64,000 bases of DNA from JBGASG01 sp046328035 (GCA_046328035.1 JAXLXI010000006.1:248001-312000), one strand, 5' to 3'; counted from the first letter of the stretch, positions 18,091-27,120 are shown. Program-made: numbers and translations. Notes: generated by a model not told the origin, from the letters alone.

Positions 18091-19458
18091 ATGAATTCAA
18101 ATAGTGGCAGCGGTTCTAATTCCGTTCGTCCATGGCAGAGTACAGAGTTGACTAACCGGGGTATTTTTGGCACCGGACCGAGTATCGAATCACCAATAAA
18201 TCCGCCACCGCCGCTTGGACATGCTGTTGTTGTTCCAACAGCCGAACCGACCAAAGTCGCCGGAGTTGAAAACGAAATCGACTGCACGCCGCCTGTCTCT
18301 CCTGCGGCCGGAACTACAAAACAGGAGATTAGTTCAGTGACAATGGCTCCGTCGGTTCCATCCGAAACCACCAACAAAGGTGCTGAAGCAGCCGGTACCG
18401 TTGGCGGTGTCACGGGTCTGGAAAACATCGAGTTCAACGCACGCCGCATTCGCGTCGACGAAAAACGCATCATCAACTGCCGCGCCGACCTCAACCAACT
18501 CGTGCCGTTCAAATATGATTGGGCATGGCAAAAGTATCTCGATGCTTGCGCCAACCACTGGATGCCGCAAGAGATCAGCATGAGCCGCGACATCGCGCTC
18601 TGGAAAGATCCCAACGGTCTGACCGATGACGAACGCCAAATCATAAAACGCAACCTCGGTTTCTTCTCGACCGCTGATTCACTCGTAGCCAACAACCTGG
18701 TGCTGGCGATCTATCGTCACATCACCAATCCTGAGTGCCGTCAGTACCTGCTTCGTCAATCTTTCGAAGAAGCTCTGCACACGCACGCCTATCAATATGT
18801 GGTGGAAAGTCTGGGACTCGATGAAGGCGAAATCTTCAACATGTATCGCGAGATTCCGTCCATTCACGCGAAGGATGCATTCCAACTTCAGTTCACTGAA
18901 GAGCTGGCCGATCCTAATTTCCACACCGGCACCGATGCCACAGATCAGCGCCTCCTGCGCAACTTGATCGGCTATTACATCATCATGGAAGGCATCTTCT
19001 TCTACGTCGGATTTGTGCAAATGCTCAGCTTCGGACGGCAGAACAAGATGACTGGTGCATCCGAAGAATTCCAGTACATCTTGCGCGATGAATCGATGCA
19101 CCTCAACTACGGTGTAGATCTGATCAACCAGATCAAGATCGAAGATCCGCATCTCTGGACGACAGCTCTTCAACAAGAAATCATTAAGCTGATTCGTGAA
19201 GGAGTCGATCTAGAATATCAATACGCGGTCGACACAATGCCGCGCGGAGTACTCGGACTAAACGTGCAAATGTTCGCCGAATACCTGCAATTTGTGGCAA
19301 ACCGTCGCTGCAAGCAGATTGGCTTGACTGAGCAATATCCAGGCGCGAAGAATCCCTTCCCCTGGATGAGTGAAATGCTCGATCTCAAAAAAGAGAAGAA
19401 CTTCTTCGAGACGCGTGTCATCGACTATCAAACAGGCGGTGCACTCAGCTGGGATTAA
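18091..19458 (+). CDS. nrdB: Class Ia ribonucleoside-diphosphate reductase, beta subunit
   Basis: NrdB holds the diiron centre and tyrosyl radical that start NrdA catalysis. Ligands are visible: STADSLVANN (Asp), EEALHTHAYQYVVESLG (Glu, His three residues later and the radical Tyr four further on, the E. coli E115/H118/Y122 pattern), MEGIFFYVGF (Glu) and RDESMHLNYGV (Glu, His). The protein has 455 residues, about 80 more than E. coli NrdB; the extra part is a Ser/Gly/Pro-rich N-terminus of about 100 residues. ATG 18091 is preceded by AAAGGGGACAGGG. It has its own promoter, so nrdA and nrdB are not strictly one operon. A strong terminator follows at 19556. Confidence 0.96.
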   Translation: MNSNSGSGSNSVRPWQSTELTNRGIFGTGPSIESPINPPPPLGHAVVVPTAEPTKVAGVENEIDCTPPVSPAAGTTKQEISSVTMAPSVPSETTNKGAEAAGTVGGVTGLENIEFNARRIRVDEKRIINCRADLNQLVPFKYDWAWQKYLDACANHWMPQEISMSRDIALWKDPNGLTDDERQIIKRNLGFFSTADSLVANNLVLAIYRHITNPECRQYLLRQSFEEALHTHAYQYVVESLGLDEGEIFNMYREIPSIHAKDAFQLQFTEELADPNFHTGTDATDQRLLRNLIGYYIIMEGIFFYVGFVQMLSFGRQNKMTGASEEFQYILRDESMHLNYGVDLINQIKIEDPHLWTTALQQEIIKLIREGVDLEYQYAVDTMPRGVLGLNVQMFAEYLQFVANRRCKQIGLTEQYPGAKNPFPWMSEMLDLKKEKNFFETRVIDYQTGGALSWD

Positions 19459-19555
19459 TTGCACTTTCTGCGATGCAGTCTTAATGACTGCGCGCAGGGG
19501 TGAGCCCGGCAGTGGATGAAGGTACGCCGTCGGGCACTGGTTTTGACTGGGACAG

Positions 19556-19592
19556 GAAGAAAGCTCTGGCTTCGGCCAGGGCTTTCTTCTTT
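19556..19592 (+). terminator. Intrinsic terminator of nrdB
   Basis: The stem arm GAAGAAAGCTCTGGC pairs through a TTCG loop with GCCAGGGCTTTCTTC (15 bp, one G-U), followed by TTT. It lies 97 bp after the nrdB stop. The group II intron begins directly after the T-tract. Confidence 0.9.
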
Positions 19593-19593
19593 G

Positions 19594-21477
19594 GTGTGCC
19601 ACGCATGTTCAACAACTGGAGGTGAGAGTCCTCACACAACCTGACGATGGTGAAGTGTAGCGAATGCGCAAGGGCGCGACCGTGAGGGGACGTCTGAAGG
19701 AAGCGCTGAGCAAAACTGCGATTTGACGGACAGAAACCAGATACGAGGCGGGCGCGCCCGCGCGAGCGAGCCAATGATCGCGAAGCGCATAATCGTCAAC
19801 GGACGCGAACGTAAATCTGGCAGATGCGCAGTGAAAGTGGTTGAACTTACCGTGGGAGATCTGCGCCGTGTCGAAAGCAAACGACTGGGAATCCGCAAGG
19901 AAACCGACCGCGGTGCAGAAGTCAGCAAAGGACGTAGTAACTCGAAACACCGACCAAGCGCGGCAGCACGCAAGCAGGCGGAGTTAAACGGTGAAGGTCC
20001 AAACGACAGCGAGGTCACGTGACATGAGTTGCGAGAACGAGAAGCAACAGAAAACCAAACAGGACTCAACGACAGAGGTAGCGGGTGAAACCTGCGAGAC
20101 TGGCGACCGAGGGGGCGAAAAGTTTGAAGCAACGAGTGAAGCGCAAGACCAATCATTGATGGAGGAAATTCTAGATAAGGAGAACCTGAAGATCGCCTAC
20201 GCACGCGTCGTCAAAAACGGCGGTGCAGCTGGGATCGACGGGCTTAGCACCGATGACCTACAAGCGTACCTCGCAGCAAACTGGAAACAGATCAAACAAG
20301 AGCTGCTTCAGGGCACTTACAAACCAAGACCGGTGAGACGGGTGAACATCCCGAAGCCCGGCGGAGGGAAACGACAGCTGGGGATACCGACGGTCATGGA
20401 CCGTTTTATTCAACAAGCTGTCATGCAAGTGCTGCAACGCAAATGGGACAGCACATTTTCCGAGCACAGTTACGGTTTTCGACCAGGTAGATCGGCGAAA
20501 CAGGCAATAGAAGCCGCCCGCAAACACATTGAGGGAGGCTACCGAGTAGTCGTGGATATTGATCTGGAGAAGTTCTTTGATCGAGTGAATCACGACGTCC
20601 TGATGAACCGGGTAACGAAGCGAATTTCCGACAAGCGAGTGCACAAGTTGATCCGTGCGTACTTAAATGCCGGAGCATTGGAAGGCGGGCTGACCAGCGC
20701 GAGCAAAGAAGGGATACCACAAGGCGGACCGCTTTCGCCGCTACTCTCAAACTTGCTGCTTGATGAACTTGACCGAGAACTGGAACGACGGAACCTTCAC
20801 TTTGTGCGATACGCAGATGACTGCAATATCTACGTTGCGAGTCAACGAGCCGGAGAGCGCGTGATGAAAGGGATCACGGAGTTTCTAGGAAAACGGCTCA
20901 GGCTACAAGTGAACAAGGAGAAAAGTGCGGTGGGAAAGCCTTGGTCAAGAAGCTTCCTTGGAGTTAGCTTTTACGCTAACAATCGAGGTGTAAAACCGCG
21001 CGTGGCTTCAAAAAGCCTCGCCAGGTTCAAACAGCGAATTCGCGAGCTGACCCGACCAACAAAAGGTAAAAGCGTCAGTCAAGTGATTGGAGGTCTACGC
21101 GAATACCTCTTGGGCTGGCGCGGATACTTCGTTGTCTGCGATACGCCGAAAGTGTTTCGCAATTTGGATAAATGGATTCGGCGTCGTATTAGATGCTACA
21201 TCTGGCGCCAATGGAAACGGGGACGCACCCGATACACCGAGTTGCTTCGGCGGGGAATCCACCCGCAGGATGCAGCACGTGCTAGTGGTTCGGCGAAGGG
21301 ACCATGGCGACTGAGCAAAAATTCAATACTCCACCATGCTATCCCGAGCGCTGCCCTGCACGCTCTCGGGCTCCCGAAGCTAGTCTCCGCATCATGACCG
21401 CTGCCGAACCGCCGTGTACGGACCCGTACGCACGGTGGTGTGAGGGGGAAAGTCCGCGAGGACCTACCTATCTCGAT
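19594..21477 (+). mobile_element. Group II intron (class C-like), inserted behind the nrdB terminator
   Basis: The 5' end GTGTGCCACGC fits the GUGYG consensus and follows the T-tract of the nrdB terminator, the favoured target of class IIC introns. The internal ORF is a reverse transcriptase/maturase. Near the 3' end a domain V hairpin (ACCGCCGTGTACGG / CCGTACGCACGGTGGT, about 21408-21439) is followed by a domain VI-like stem and the terminal CTATCTCGAT, giving a 3' boundary at 21477. Total length is about 1.88 kb. The maturase frame is intact, so the element may be active. Boundaries are set by consensus, not by comparison with an empty site. Confidence 0.85.
20024..21397 (+). CDS. ltrA: Group II intron reverse transcriptase/maturase
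   Basis: The intron-encoded protein (457 residues) helps splice its intron RNA and copies it into DNA. It shows RT motifs: GIDGLSTDDLQAYL, RPVRRVNIPKPGGGKRQLGI, SEHSYGFRPGRSAKQAI, VVDIDLEKFFDRVNHDVLM, GIPQGGPLSPLLSNLLLDEL and the catalytic RYADDCNIYV. The maturase domain follows (YLLGWRGYFVVCDTPKVF...IRRRIRCYIWRQWK). No HNH endonuclease domain is present at the C-terminus, as usual for class C. I use ATG 20024 with GAGG upstream; the conserved part begins at MEEILDKENL. Confidence 0.95.
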   Translation: MSCENEKQQKTKQDSTTEVAGETCETGDRGGEKFEATSEAQDQSLMEEILDKENLKIAYARVVKNGGAAGIDGLSTDDLQAYLAANWKQIKQELLQGTYKPRPVRRVNIPKPGGGKRQLGIPTVMDRFIQQAVMQVLQRKWDSTFSEHSYGFRPGRSAKQAIEAARKHIEGGYRVVVDIDLEKFFDRVNHDVLMNRVTKRISDKRVHKLIRAYLNAGALEGGLTSASKEGIPQGGPLSPLLSNLLLDELDRELERRNLHFVRYADDCNIYVASQRAGERVMKGITEFLGKRLRLQVNKEKSAVGKPWSRSFLGVSFYANNRGVKPRVASKSLARFKQRIRELTRPTKGKSVSQVIGGLREYLLGWRGYFVVCDTPKVFRNLDKWIRRRIRCYIWRQWKRGRTRYTELLRRGIHPQDAARASGSAKGPWRLSKNSILHHAIPSAALHALGLPKLVSAS

Positions 21478-21641
21478 TGCCCGAATGGGTATTTTCTTCA
21501 AAAGCGGCTGTCCATGCGCTTGCCGGACAGCCACCATTATCGGTGGCGCCTTACGGCTCAGCTGTTTGTTGCCGATCAACCACAGCAGTGGAAACTTTAT
21601 TTCGGTGGGTAAGTCATGTCTTGTGCAAACATGGGTGTCAC

Positions 21642-22103
21642 ATGACTGACAAGGAAGACGGACCTAATTCGATTAGTGCCGGGCAAAAGGTTCAGCCTGT
21701 TGTTCTGCTCATCGGCGATTCGCCCGACTATCCGCGAATTTTTGAATTACTAGCGAGCAAACTTCAGATCAGATTCAAGGTGGTTCGCGGCTGCGCTGAA
21801 GGGCTGCGAGCCCTTGATGAAGCCCGGTTCGACATTGTTGTAATGGACTGGCAGATGCCCGAAATCGATGGGCGCATTTGCACCGGAAAAATTCGCGAGA
21901 GGGAGAAGACCTCAGGCAAGCGCACTCCGGTAATCGGTATTACCGGTCACGTCAAAGCCACACTCGATAACTGCCTGAGTGCCGGTATGGATGACTATCT
22001 CGCAATGCCGTTCACTTACGACCAGCTGCATCAGAAATTGACTTTCTGGCTGAGTTCGGACTACGGCTGCGATGGCGATGGGGACGGTGATGGTAAACGC
22101 TGA
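21642..22103 (+). CDS. Single-domain response-regulator receiver, atypical
   Basis: The protein has 153 residues and is essentially one CheY-like domain with no output domain. The phosphoacceptor Asp is in VVMDWQMPEIDG, and the Thr/Ser switch position is in IGITGHVKA. Two conserved features are altered: the N-terminal acidic pair is IGDSPDY (one Asp instead of two) and the invariant Lys of the KPF motif is Met (LAMPFTYDQL). Such receivers often work without normal phosphorylation. The C-terminus ends in repeated DGD units. The start ATG 21642 is chosen because the longer open frame contains intron and hairpin sequence. A terminator follows at 22132. Confidence 0.75.
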   Translation: MTDKEDGPNSISAGQKVQPVVLLIGDSPDYPRIFELLASKLQIRFKVVRGCAEGLRALDEARFDIVVMDWQMPEIDGRICTGKIREREKTSGKRTPVIGITGHVKATLDNCLSAGMDDYLAMPFTYDQLHQKLTFWLSSDYGCDGDGDGDGKR

Positions 22104-22131
22104 ACCACAACCGACTCTGATTGATTACGAC

Positions 22132-22156
22132 AAAGCTCAGCGGTAGCTGAGCTTTT
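22132..22156 (+). terminator. Intrinsic terminator after the receiver gene
   Basis: A perfect 10-bp stem AAAGCTCAGC / GCTGAGCTTT with a GGTA loop runs into TTTTC, 29 bp after the stop codon at 22103. Confidence 0.8.
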
Positions 22157-22230
22157 CGATTCATATAGTTTGAGGTTCGAGCACGGACTGCATTGAAGCG
22201 CGTGGTCGGGTCTGAAGTCGCTTGTTACGC

Positions 22231-22482
22231 CTATGCTTCTTTGGCGTCAGCGTCGCTGAGACCAAGGCGTGCGTCCCGTTCCCTGCGGATTCGCAAGATG
22301 GTCTGATAGATCTCCTGAGCCCGGTCTAGGTAGCCGTGTTGGTGATAAAAGTTCGCCAGCAGCTGTAATTCATGAGCACTGCGATCCATGGCATCCGCGA
22401 GGGACTCCCCGCGGAACGGCGTGCCGTGGGTGTCGCGTCCGGCCTGATTTGTGTCTTGATGCTCGTGTTCTTGTCCAGACAT
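22231..22482 (-). CDS. Small TPR-like helical protein, unknown function
   Basis: From ATG 22482 (GAGG upstream) the product has 83 residues: a His/Gln/Asp-rich start (MSGQEHEHQDTNQAG) and one TPR-like helical pair, AHELQLLANFYHQHGYLDRAQEIYQTILRIRRE. The frame is open to an ATG at 22626, which would add 48 residues of uncertain value. It could be a scaffold or adaptor; nothing more can be said. Confidence 0.5.
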   Translation of the reverse strand: MSGQEHEHQDTNQAGRDTHGTPFRGESLADAMDRSAHELQLLANFYHQHGYLDRAQEIYQTILRIRRERDARLGLSDADAKEA

Positions 22483-22742
22483 GTGAGCTAGTGCCTCTAA
22501 AACAGTAAGTATCCAGAACGTTGGGTTTCCGGGTTTCCGGCAGCTGAGACGGAGTGCTTTTCTGAAAAGTTCCAACACTTCTTTAGACCGCATTCTCCGC
22601 AAGAACCTGATGGATAGGTCAACCATCCCTTGAAGCTCACGCTATTTCTTGTGGCTGAAATACCACAAGAAGAAGATGCAACTCGCGGCTGACTTCTACG
22701 TCTATCGTCAGACGTGAGACAGGAATTGCGAGATTATTACCT

Positions 22743-23030
22743 ATGCCTAAGAAAACCAAGAAAGCTGCTACACCCGCCAAGAAGCACGAACATCTTTATG
22801 TGTGTCTTGGAAAGGTAATCAGTGACCGTCGGAAAAAGCTCGGCTTGTCCCAGGAAGAACTGGCTGCGGACTCCGGAGTGGATCGCGCTTTTCTAAGTAA
22901 TGTAGAAACAGGGAAACGCAATCCAAGTATAGGATCGGTAGCCAGCATCGCACAGGGCATGAAGATGCGCCTTTCCCGCCTGGTCAGCAAGTGCGAACAA
23001 TGCCAGGACGATTTGGAAGACAGCGCCTAA
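22743..23030 (+). CDS. XRE-family HTH transcriptional regulator
   Basis: The protein has 95 residues: a Lys-rich N-terminus (MPKKTKKAATPAKK) and then a standard cro/C1 helix-turn-helix, LGKVISDRRKKLGLSQEELAADSGVDRAFLSNVETGKRNPSI as successive helices, ending GSVASIAQGMKM. There is no ligand-binding domain. It stands alone between divergent and convergent genes; its stop lies inside a three-copy 12-bp repeat. The target is unknown. Confidence 0.85.
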   Translation: MPKKTKKAATPAKKHEHLYVCLGKVISDRRKKLGLSQEELAADSGVDRAFLSNVETGKRNPSIGSVASIAQGMKMRLSRLVSKCEQCQDDLEDSA

Positions 23031-23061
23031 CCCAACACCTAACCCAACACCTAACCCAACA
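23026..23061. repeat. Three tandem copies of a 12-bp unit
   Basis: CCTAACCCAACA is repeated exactly three times (23026, 23038, 23050). The first copy contains the XRE stop codon and the last one the stop codon of the convergent channel gene. Confidence 0.95.
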
Positions 23062-24070
23062 CGCGATGGACATTGCGTGAATCCGTGATCGCCAAAAGCT
23101 TGGTGCCCGAGTGCAACACTGTTTGGGCGGCGGGATTCCAATCGTTCTGCCCGCCGTGCTCATGCAGCAGCACGGTCACTCCATAACGCTGTCTGACATC
23201 ATCGACGGTCAAGCCGTGCAGGATGCCACCATCCTCAATGGGAATCTGGATCGCGTTGATAATCTGGCCGCCAAACTCGAACGACGACAGGATGTTTCCG
23301 CTCATCGCTGCCAGTGCGAACACCGGTGCCGACAATGCGGAGGCGCTGAACGATGGAATGCCGAAGGAGCGCTCGAACTTCTCCGCCAGTTTCTGATCGA
23401 ACATGCGCATCACAACTTTGATTCCCGGGACAAGCTCGCGGGCATTCAGGCAAGTCTCCATGTTGGCCAGGTCATCATCGGTTACCGCTATCAGGGCTTT
23501 CGCCTTGCGCACGTTCGCGTCTTCCAGCGCCTGGGTGTTGCGAATGTTGGCGACGATGCAGGGCACACCCAGCTCTTCCATCTCGGCAAGAAACGGCGCA
23601 TCCGGCTGTTTCTCAATGCAAACAACGTCTTGATCCATTGCTCGCAGATGTTGCACAACGCGCATACCGACGTTGCCCAGTCCGCACACAACTATGTGAT
23701 TCTCATATGTTGCCGCCAGCATTTTTTGCCACTCCCTCGTGTAGAGATTGCTTTGAAATAGAAGGTTGCCCAGGTGCACCACACCTTCGGCGACTACCAG
23801 AAGACCGAGCAACGGCAGCCCAAAAAACAGAGGTATCAGTCGCCAATCATCTTCAAACGGTATCGGGGATTCGAAGAAGATCATCTGCAGCGTGTCATAG
23901 GCGGCGCCCAGCAATGTTGCATGGTGCTGCGGCAGATCCTGCTTTGGATACACGTAGTACAGGAGCAGCGTCGACCCGACGAAGGCGATGAGCACGCAAG
24001 TGAAGAAGACGCGAAACTCATTGACGAGCACGCGTACCAATCTGAAAAATCTGCTCAGACGGCGTTTCAC
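23051..24070 (-). CDS. TrkA-N (RCK) protein with channel-like membrane part lacking a K+ filter
   Basis: The protein has 339 residues. Two membrane segments (about residues 18-40 and 75-97) flank a short re-entrant-like region, followed by an RCK_N Rossmann domain (NHIVVCGLGNVGMRVVQHL, then VVCIEKQPD, LIAVTDDDLANMETCLNAR) and an RCK_C-like end. This is the layout of a two-segment potassium channel, but the filter TxGYG is absent; the region between the segments reads DTLQMIFFESPIPFEDDW. It may conduct something else or act as a nucleotide-regulated sensor. It begins 1 nt after glpK ends and is probably in its operon. Confidence 0.8.
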   Translation of the reverse strand: MKRRLSRFFRLVRVLVNEFRVFFTCVLIAFVGSTLLLYYVYPKQDLPQHHATLLGAAYDTLQMIFFESPIPFEDDWRLIPLFFGLPLLGLLVVAEGVVHLGNLLFQSNLYTREWQKMLAATYENHIVVCGLGNVGMRVVQHLRAMDQDVVCIEKQPDAPFLAEMEELGVPCIVANIRNTQALEDANVRKAKALIAVTDDDLANMETCLNARELVPGIKVVMRMFDQKLAEKFERSFGIPSFSASALSAPVFALAAMSGNILSSFEFGGQIINAIQIPIEDGGILHGLTVDDVRQRYGVTVLLHEHGGQNDWNPAAQTVLHSGTKLLAITDSRNVHRVLG

Positions 24071-24071
24071 A

Positions 24072-25580
24072 CTACACTTTCACTGCCGGCGGTTCGACGG
24101 GAAGAAACTGACCAGCCTGAGCGAAGGTGGCTCGCAATGCCGCTTGCCAGCCTGAATAGTCGGCGCCGCGGTCATTTTTCACTTCGAACTTTTGTCCCTT
24201 CTGCCACGCTTCTTCAAGTTCTTTCTTGCTCTTGATCAGTCCGACCTTCAAGCCGGCCAGCGCCGCCACTCCCCAAGCCGTCGACTCCACTTGTGACGAA
24301 CGCACCACCGGCAAGCGCAGAACATCAGCCTGAAATTGCAGCAGAAAGTTGTTCTTGGTGGCACCGCCGTCGACGCGTAGATCGACAACCGGCAAATCGT
24401 ATTCGCGCATGCGCGTCACCACGTCGGCTACTCCGTAAGTCATTGACTCCAGCGCCGCCCGCACGAAATGCGCTCGACCCGTGCCTCGCGTGATGCCGGT
24501 AATGGTGCCGCGTACATCCGAATTCCACCAGGGCGAACCCAGTCCGACCAGAGCCGGCACAAAATACACGCCCTCGTTGCTGTCGATTGACTTAGCCAGG
24601 GCTTCCGTTTCTTCGCTGGAAGCAATGATGCCCAGCCCGTCCCGCAGCCATTGCACTGCGGCGCCGGCAATGAATATGGCGCCTTCCAGCGCATAAGTGG
24701 GTTTCTCCCCCGCCAGCTTCCAGCCCAGCGTGGTTAAAAGCCCCGGCACCAGATGCGGTGCGTGCCCGATATTAATGAGCAGAAACGCACCAGTTCCATA
24801 TGTGCATTTGGCGCTGCCGGTTTCGAAACACGTCTGACCGAACAGTGCCGCTTGCTGGTCTCCCAGTACGCCGGCAATCGGGGCTTCGAAGCCGACCACC
24901 TCTTTTTTGGTGGTGCCGAAGTCACCGTTGGAGTCGAGGACCTGCGGCATCATGGCGCGCGGTACCGACAACCGCGCCAACAGCTCGTCGTCCCAGTCCA
25001 TCGTATGCATGTTGTAGAGCATGGTGCGCGAGGCGTTGCTCGATTCCGTGGCGTGCACCGTGCCCCCGGTGAGGTTATAGATCAGCCAGGTATCAATAGT
25101 TCCGAAAGCCAACTCGCCGGCGCGCGCCCGTTTCTCGCCGTCTTTGACGTTCTTGAGTATCCACTGAATCTTTGGTCCGGAGAAGTACGCATCCGGTACC
25201 AAACCCGTCTTTTCGCGAAACACATTTGACTCGCGCTTCAATGCATCCGCCACATCCTGCGTGCGGCGGTCCTGCCAGACGATTGCCTTATGCACGGGTT
25301 TTCCCGTTTTGCGATCCCAGACGACGGTTGTTTCACGCTGGTTTGTGATGCCGACGGCGGCAATCTCTTCGCCTTTGATTTTCGCCGCCGCGATCGCGTC
25401 GCTGATGCACTGGAGTTGGACTTTGAGAACCTCTTCCGCATCATGTTCGACCCAACCTGGTTTTGGGAAAAACTGCGTGAATTCATGTTGTCCGACGCCG
25501 ATTGTTTTTCCCTGACTGTCGAAAACAATCGCGCGACAACTAGTGGTGCCCGAATCAACGCTGAGAATGTATCGGCTCAT
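24072..25580 (-). CDS. glpK: Glycerol kinase
   Basis: GlpK phosphorylates glycerol to glycerol 3-phosphate with ATP. The 502 residues match the family length. Seen: ILSVDSGTTSCRAIVFD (phosphate-binding strand), GITNQRETTVVWDRKTGKPV, AIVWQDRRT, KIQWILKNV, GTIDTWLIYNLTGG, TYGTGAFLLINIG and the second FGGY domain with MTYGVADVVTRM and RVDGGATKNNFLLQFQADVL. No glycerol facilitator or dehydrogenase lies nearby; the downstream partner is the RCK membrane protein. Confidence 0.96.
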   Translation of the reverse strand: MSRYILSVDSGTTSCRAIVFDSQGKTIGVGQHEFTQFFPKPGWVEHDAEEVLKVQLQCISDAIAAAKIKGEEIAAVGITNQRETTVVWDRKTGKPVHKAIVWQDRRTQDVADALKRESNVFREKTGLVPDAYFSGPKIQWILKNVKDGEKRARAGELAFGTIDTWLIYNLTGGTVHATESSNASRTMLYNMHTMDWDDELLARLSVPRAMMPQVLDSNGDFGTTKKEVVGFEAPIAGVLGDQQAALFGQTCFETGSAKCTYGTGAFLLINIGHAPHLVPGLLTTLGWKLAGEKPTYALEGAIFIAGAAVQWLRDGLGIIASSEETEALAKSIDSNEGVYFVPALVGLGSPWWNSDVRGTITGITRGTGRAHFVRAALESMTYGVADVVTRMREYDLPVVDLRVDGGATKNNFLLQFQADVLRLPVVRSSQVESTAWGVAALAGLKVGLIKSKKELEEAWQKGQKFEVKNDRGADYSGWQAALRATFAQAGQFLPVEPPAVKV

Positions 25581-25694
25581 TCGCCTGCCCCCGCTGCATT
25601 ATGCTTGCTGCCAGCTGTTCGGGGCATATGTTAGCAGGAACGCGCGCCGCCCTGTCAGCCGTTCGTATGTCATGTCTTGGCGTTGCCGCCTCGG

Positions 25695-26273
25695 TCAGGC
25701 GTTCGATTGCAGATGCTGTCTGAGCGTGTCGGGAGGCTGCGTCAGCGAGAACAACAGCAGTTCGTTGCGCATGGGACGCATCGTTTCCAAGATTTCCAAC
25801 CAGGCGTTGTGAGCGTTTTCATCAGGTGGAATGCCCAGCACGGCGCGCAACTTTCCAGCCAACGCATCCTTCAGGTCAGTATCATCGATCTCGCCGTAGG
25901 CAGCGATAATCGACTCAACACCAGGGTCCGGGAAGATCACATCCGATTCCTTCAAGCTTTCGATCAGAAACTCGATCAGCCAGACCGGCGCATTCAGCGC
26001 GCCTTGATCTATGCCTGTCATGTGCAGGCTGAGCGTCAGCAGCTCTTTCGTTGCTTCAGCAATCTGCCAGTCTGGAACATCGCCTCTCACCGATTCCTCG
26101 ACGTCTGGACCAAATTCGCCGTCGCGGCAGCGTTTCACGAACACCCGCACTTGCTTGGCGCAATAGGGCTGCATGCTGTGGCAAAGAAACAGAGCACGCC
26201 GGATGCCGTCGTCCTCATCTTTTGGACGTATGCGATCGTCGACTCGGAGTATTTCTAGCGACGTCTGCTCCAC
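25695..26273 (-). CDS. Hypothetical protein, mostly helical
   Basis: The product has about 192 residues from GTG 26273. It is acidic and largely helical (VPDWQIAEATKELLTLSLHM, PVWLIEFLIESLKESD, DLKDALAGKLRAVLGIPPDE) with no motif I recognise. The frame is open to an ATG at 26312, but that start would overlap the upstream peptidase gene by almost 100 bp; with the GTG the overlap is 59 bp. Close overlap suggests co-expression with the Pcp-like gene. Confidence 0.5.
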   Translation of the reverse strand: MEQTSLEILRVDDRIRPKDEDDGIRRALFLCHSMQPYCAKQVRVFVKRCRDGEFGPDVEESVRGDVPDWQIAEATKELLTLSLHMTGIDQGALNAPVWLIEFLIESLKESDVIFPDPGVESIIAAYGEIDDTDLKDALAGKLRAVLGIPPDENAHNAWLEILETMRPMRNELLLFSLTQPPDTLRQHLQSNA

Positions 26274-27060
26274 TGGGCAACCCTTTCGGCGAGTTGAGAA
26301 GGTAACGGGCAATCAGAGACAGAGCTTCCGCGTATCTGTATATAGGATATACGTCATCTGGCTCGTCCGGGCCCGCCGAATTCACCTTTTTGTTCTTACC
26401 GGCCCCGGAACCCCCGCCAGAACCCTTCTTTCCTGCAATCGGACGGGCGCCAGCATTCGCAGAAGCACCAGACCCGAGATTGCGGAATGCGCGAGAAGCG
26501 GCTTTGCCGACTGCGTTGGGCTCCCGGTAATTGGCGGGTGGCGGCACATGCACGAAAACGACGCCCGCGCAGCGCGGGTCGTTCTGCCAATCGAGCAGAG
26601 CCCTGAAGTAGACCTCGTTGCACACAAAAGTCCCGGCATGGCTTGAGATGCGGCAGTTGAAGCCTTTCGCGAGCAAATCGTCAAGCAACTGCTTGTCGAC
26701 TGGCCGACTGCGAATCGCCGTGTCGGCGCCTTCGACGATCTCTTCGCCGGTCCACTGATGTTTTTCGTTGTCTGGAATGCGGTAGTCCTTGCAGTTGAGA
26801 GCGAACCGCTCAATTTCGATTGCTTCTCGTTTGTCTGCCATTCCGGCCATCACAAGAGCAAACTCTGCATCTGGCGGTAGCTTGTCTACCGCCTGCTTCA
26901 CAAAAGTCCAGCTCGATTGGCAGCATACTGGCAAGACAAGAGATTGTGCCGCAAAGCCCTGACAGTACTGCTGAATGAACGCTACCGCGTCTCCGCTCGG
27001 GTTCTTGTCAAACTCCGCAAACGGTTCGAATCCAGCAATGATTGCAACCTTTGTTGCCAA
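26215..27060 (-). CDS. Pyroglutamyl-peptidase (Pcp, peptidase C15)-like protein
   Basis: Pcp removes N-terminal pyroglutamate. The hallmarks are GFEPFAEFDKNPS near the N-terminus, MAGMADKREAIEIERFALN (catalytic Glu region), SSHAGTFVCNEVYF with the catalytic Cys, and VVFVHVPPP with the catalytic His. At about 281 residues it is longer than ordinary Pcp (about 215) because of a low-complexity Gly/Lys/Ser insert near residues 205-240. I choose TTG 27060 (MATKVAIIAGFEPF, AGGGG upstream) because the open frame further up is antisense to the tRNA. Substrate specificity may differ from classic Pcp. Confidence 0.72.
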   Translation of the reverse strand: MATKVAIIAGFEPFAEFDKNPSGDAVAFIQQYCQGFAAQSLVLPVCCQSSWTFVKQAVDKLPPDAEFALVMAGMADKREAIEIERFALNCKDYRIPDNEKHQWTGEEIVEGADTAIRSRPVDKQLLDDLLAKGFNCRISSHAGTFVCNEVYFRALLDWQNDPRCAGVVFVHVPPPANYREPNAVGKAASRAFRNLGSGASANAGARPIAGKKGSGGGSGAGKNKKVNSAGPDEPDDVYPIYRYAEALSLIARYLLNSPKGLPSGADVARNTPSRRSHTSKR

Positions 27061-27120
27061 CAGCTTGCCCCTGCGCGATCCCCTGATTCCCTTATAGTAA
27101 AATGGAAAATCCCATTCCGT

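Noticed and set aside
23111..23761. Plus-strand frame of 216 codons
   Set aside because: It lies entirely antisense to the RCK membrane protein gene and shows no domain.
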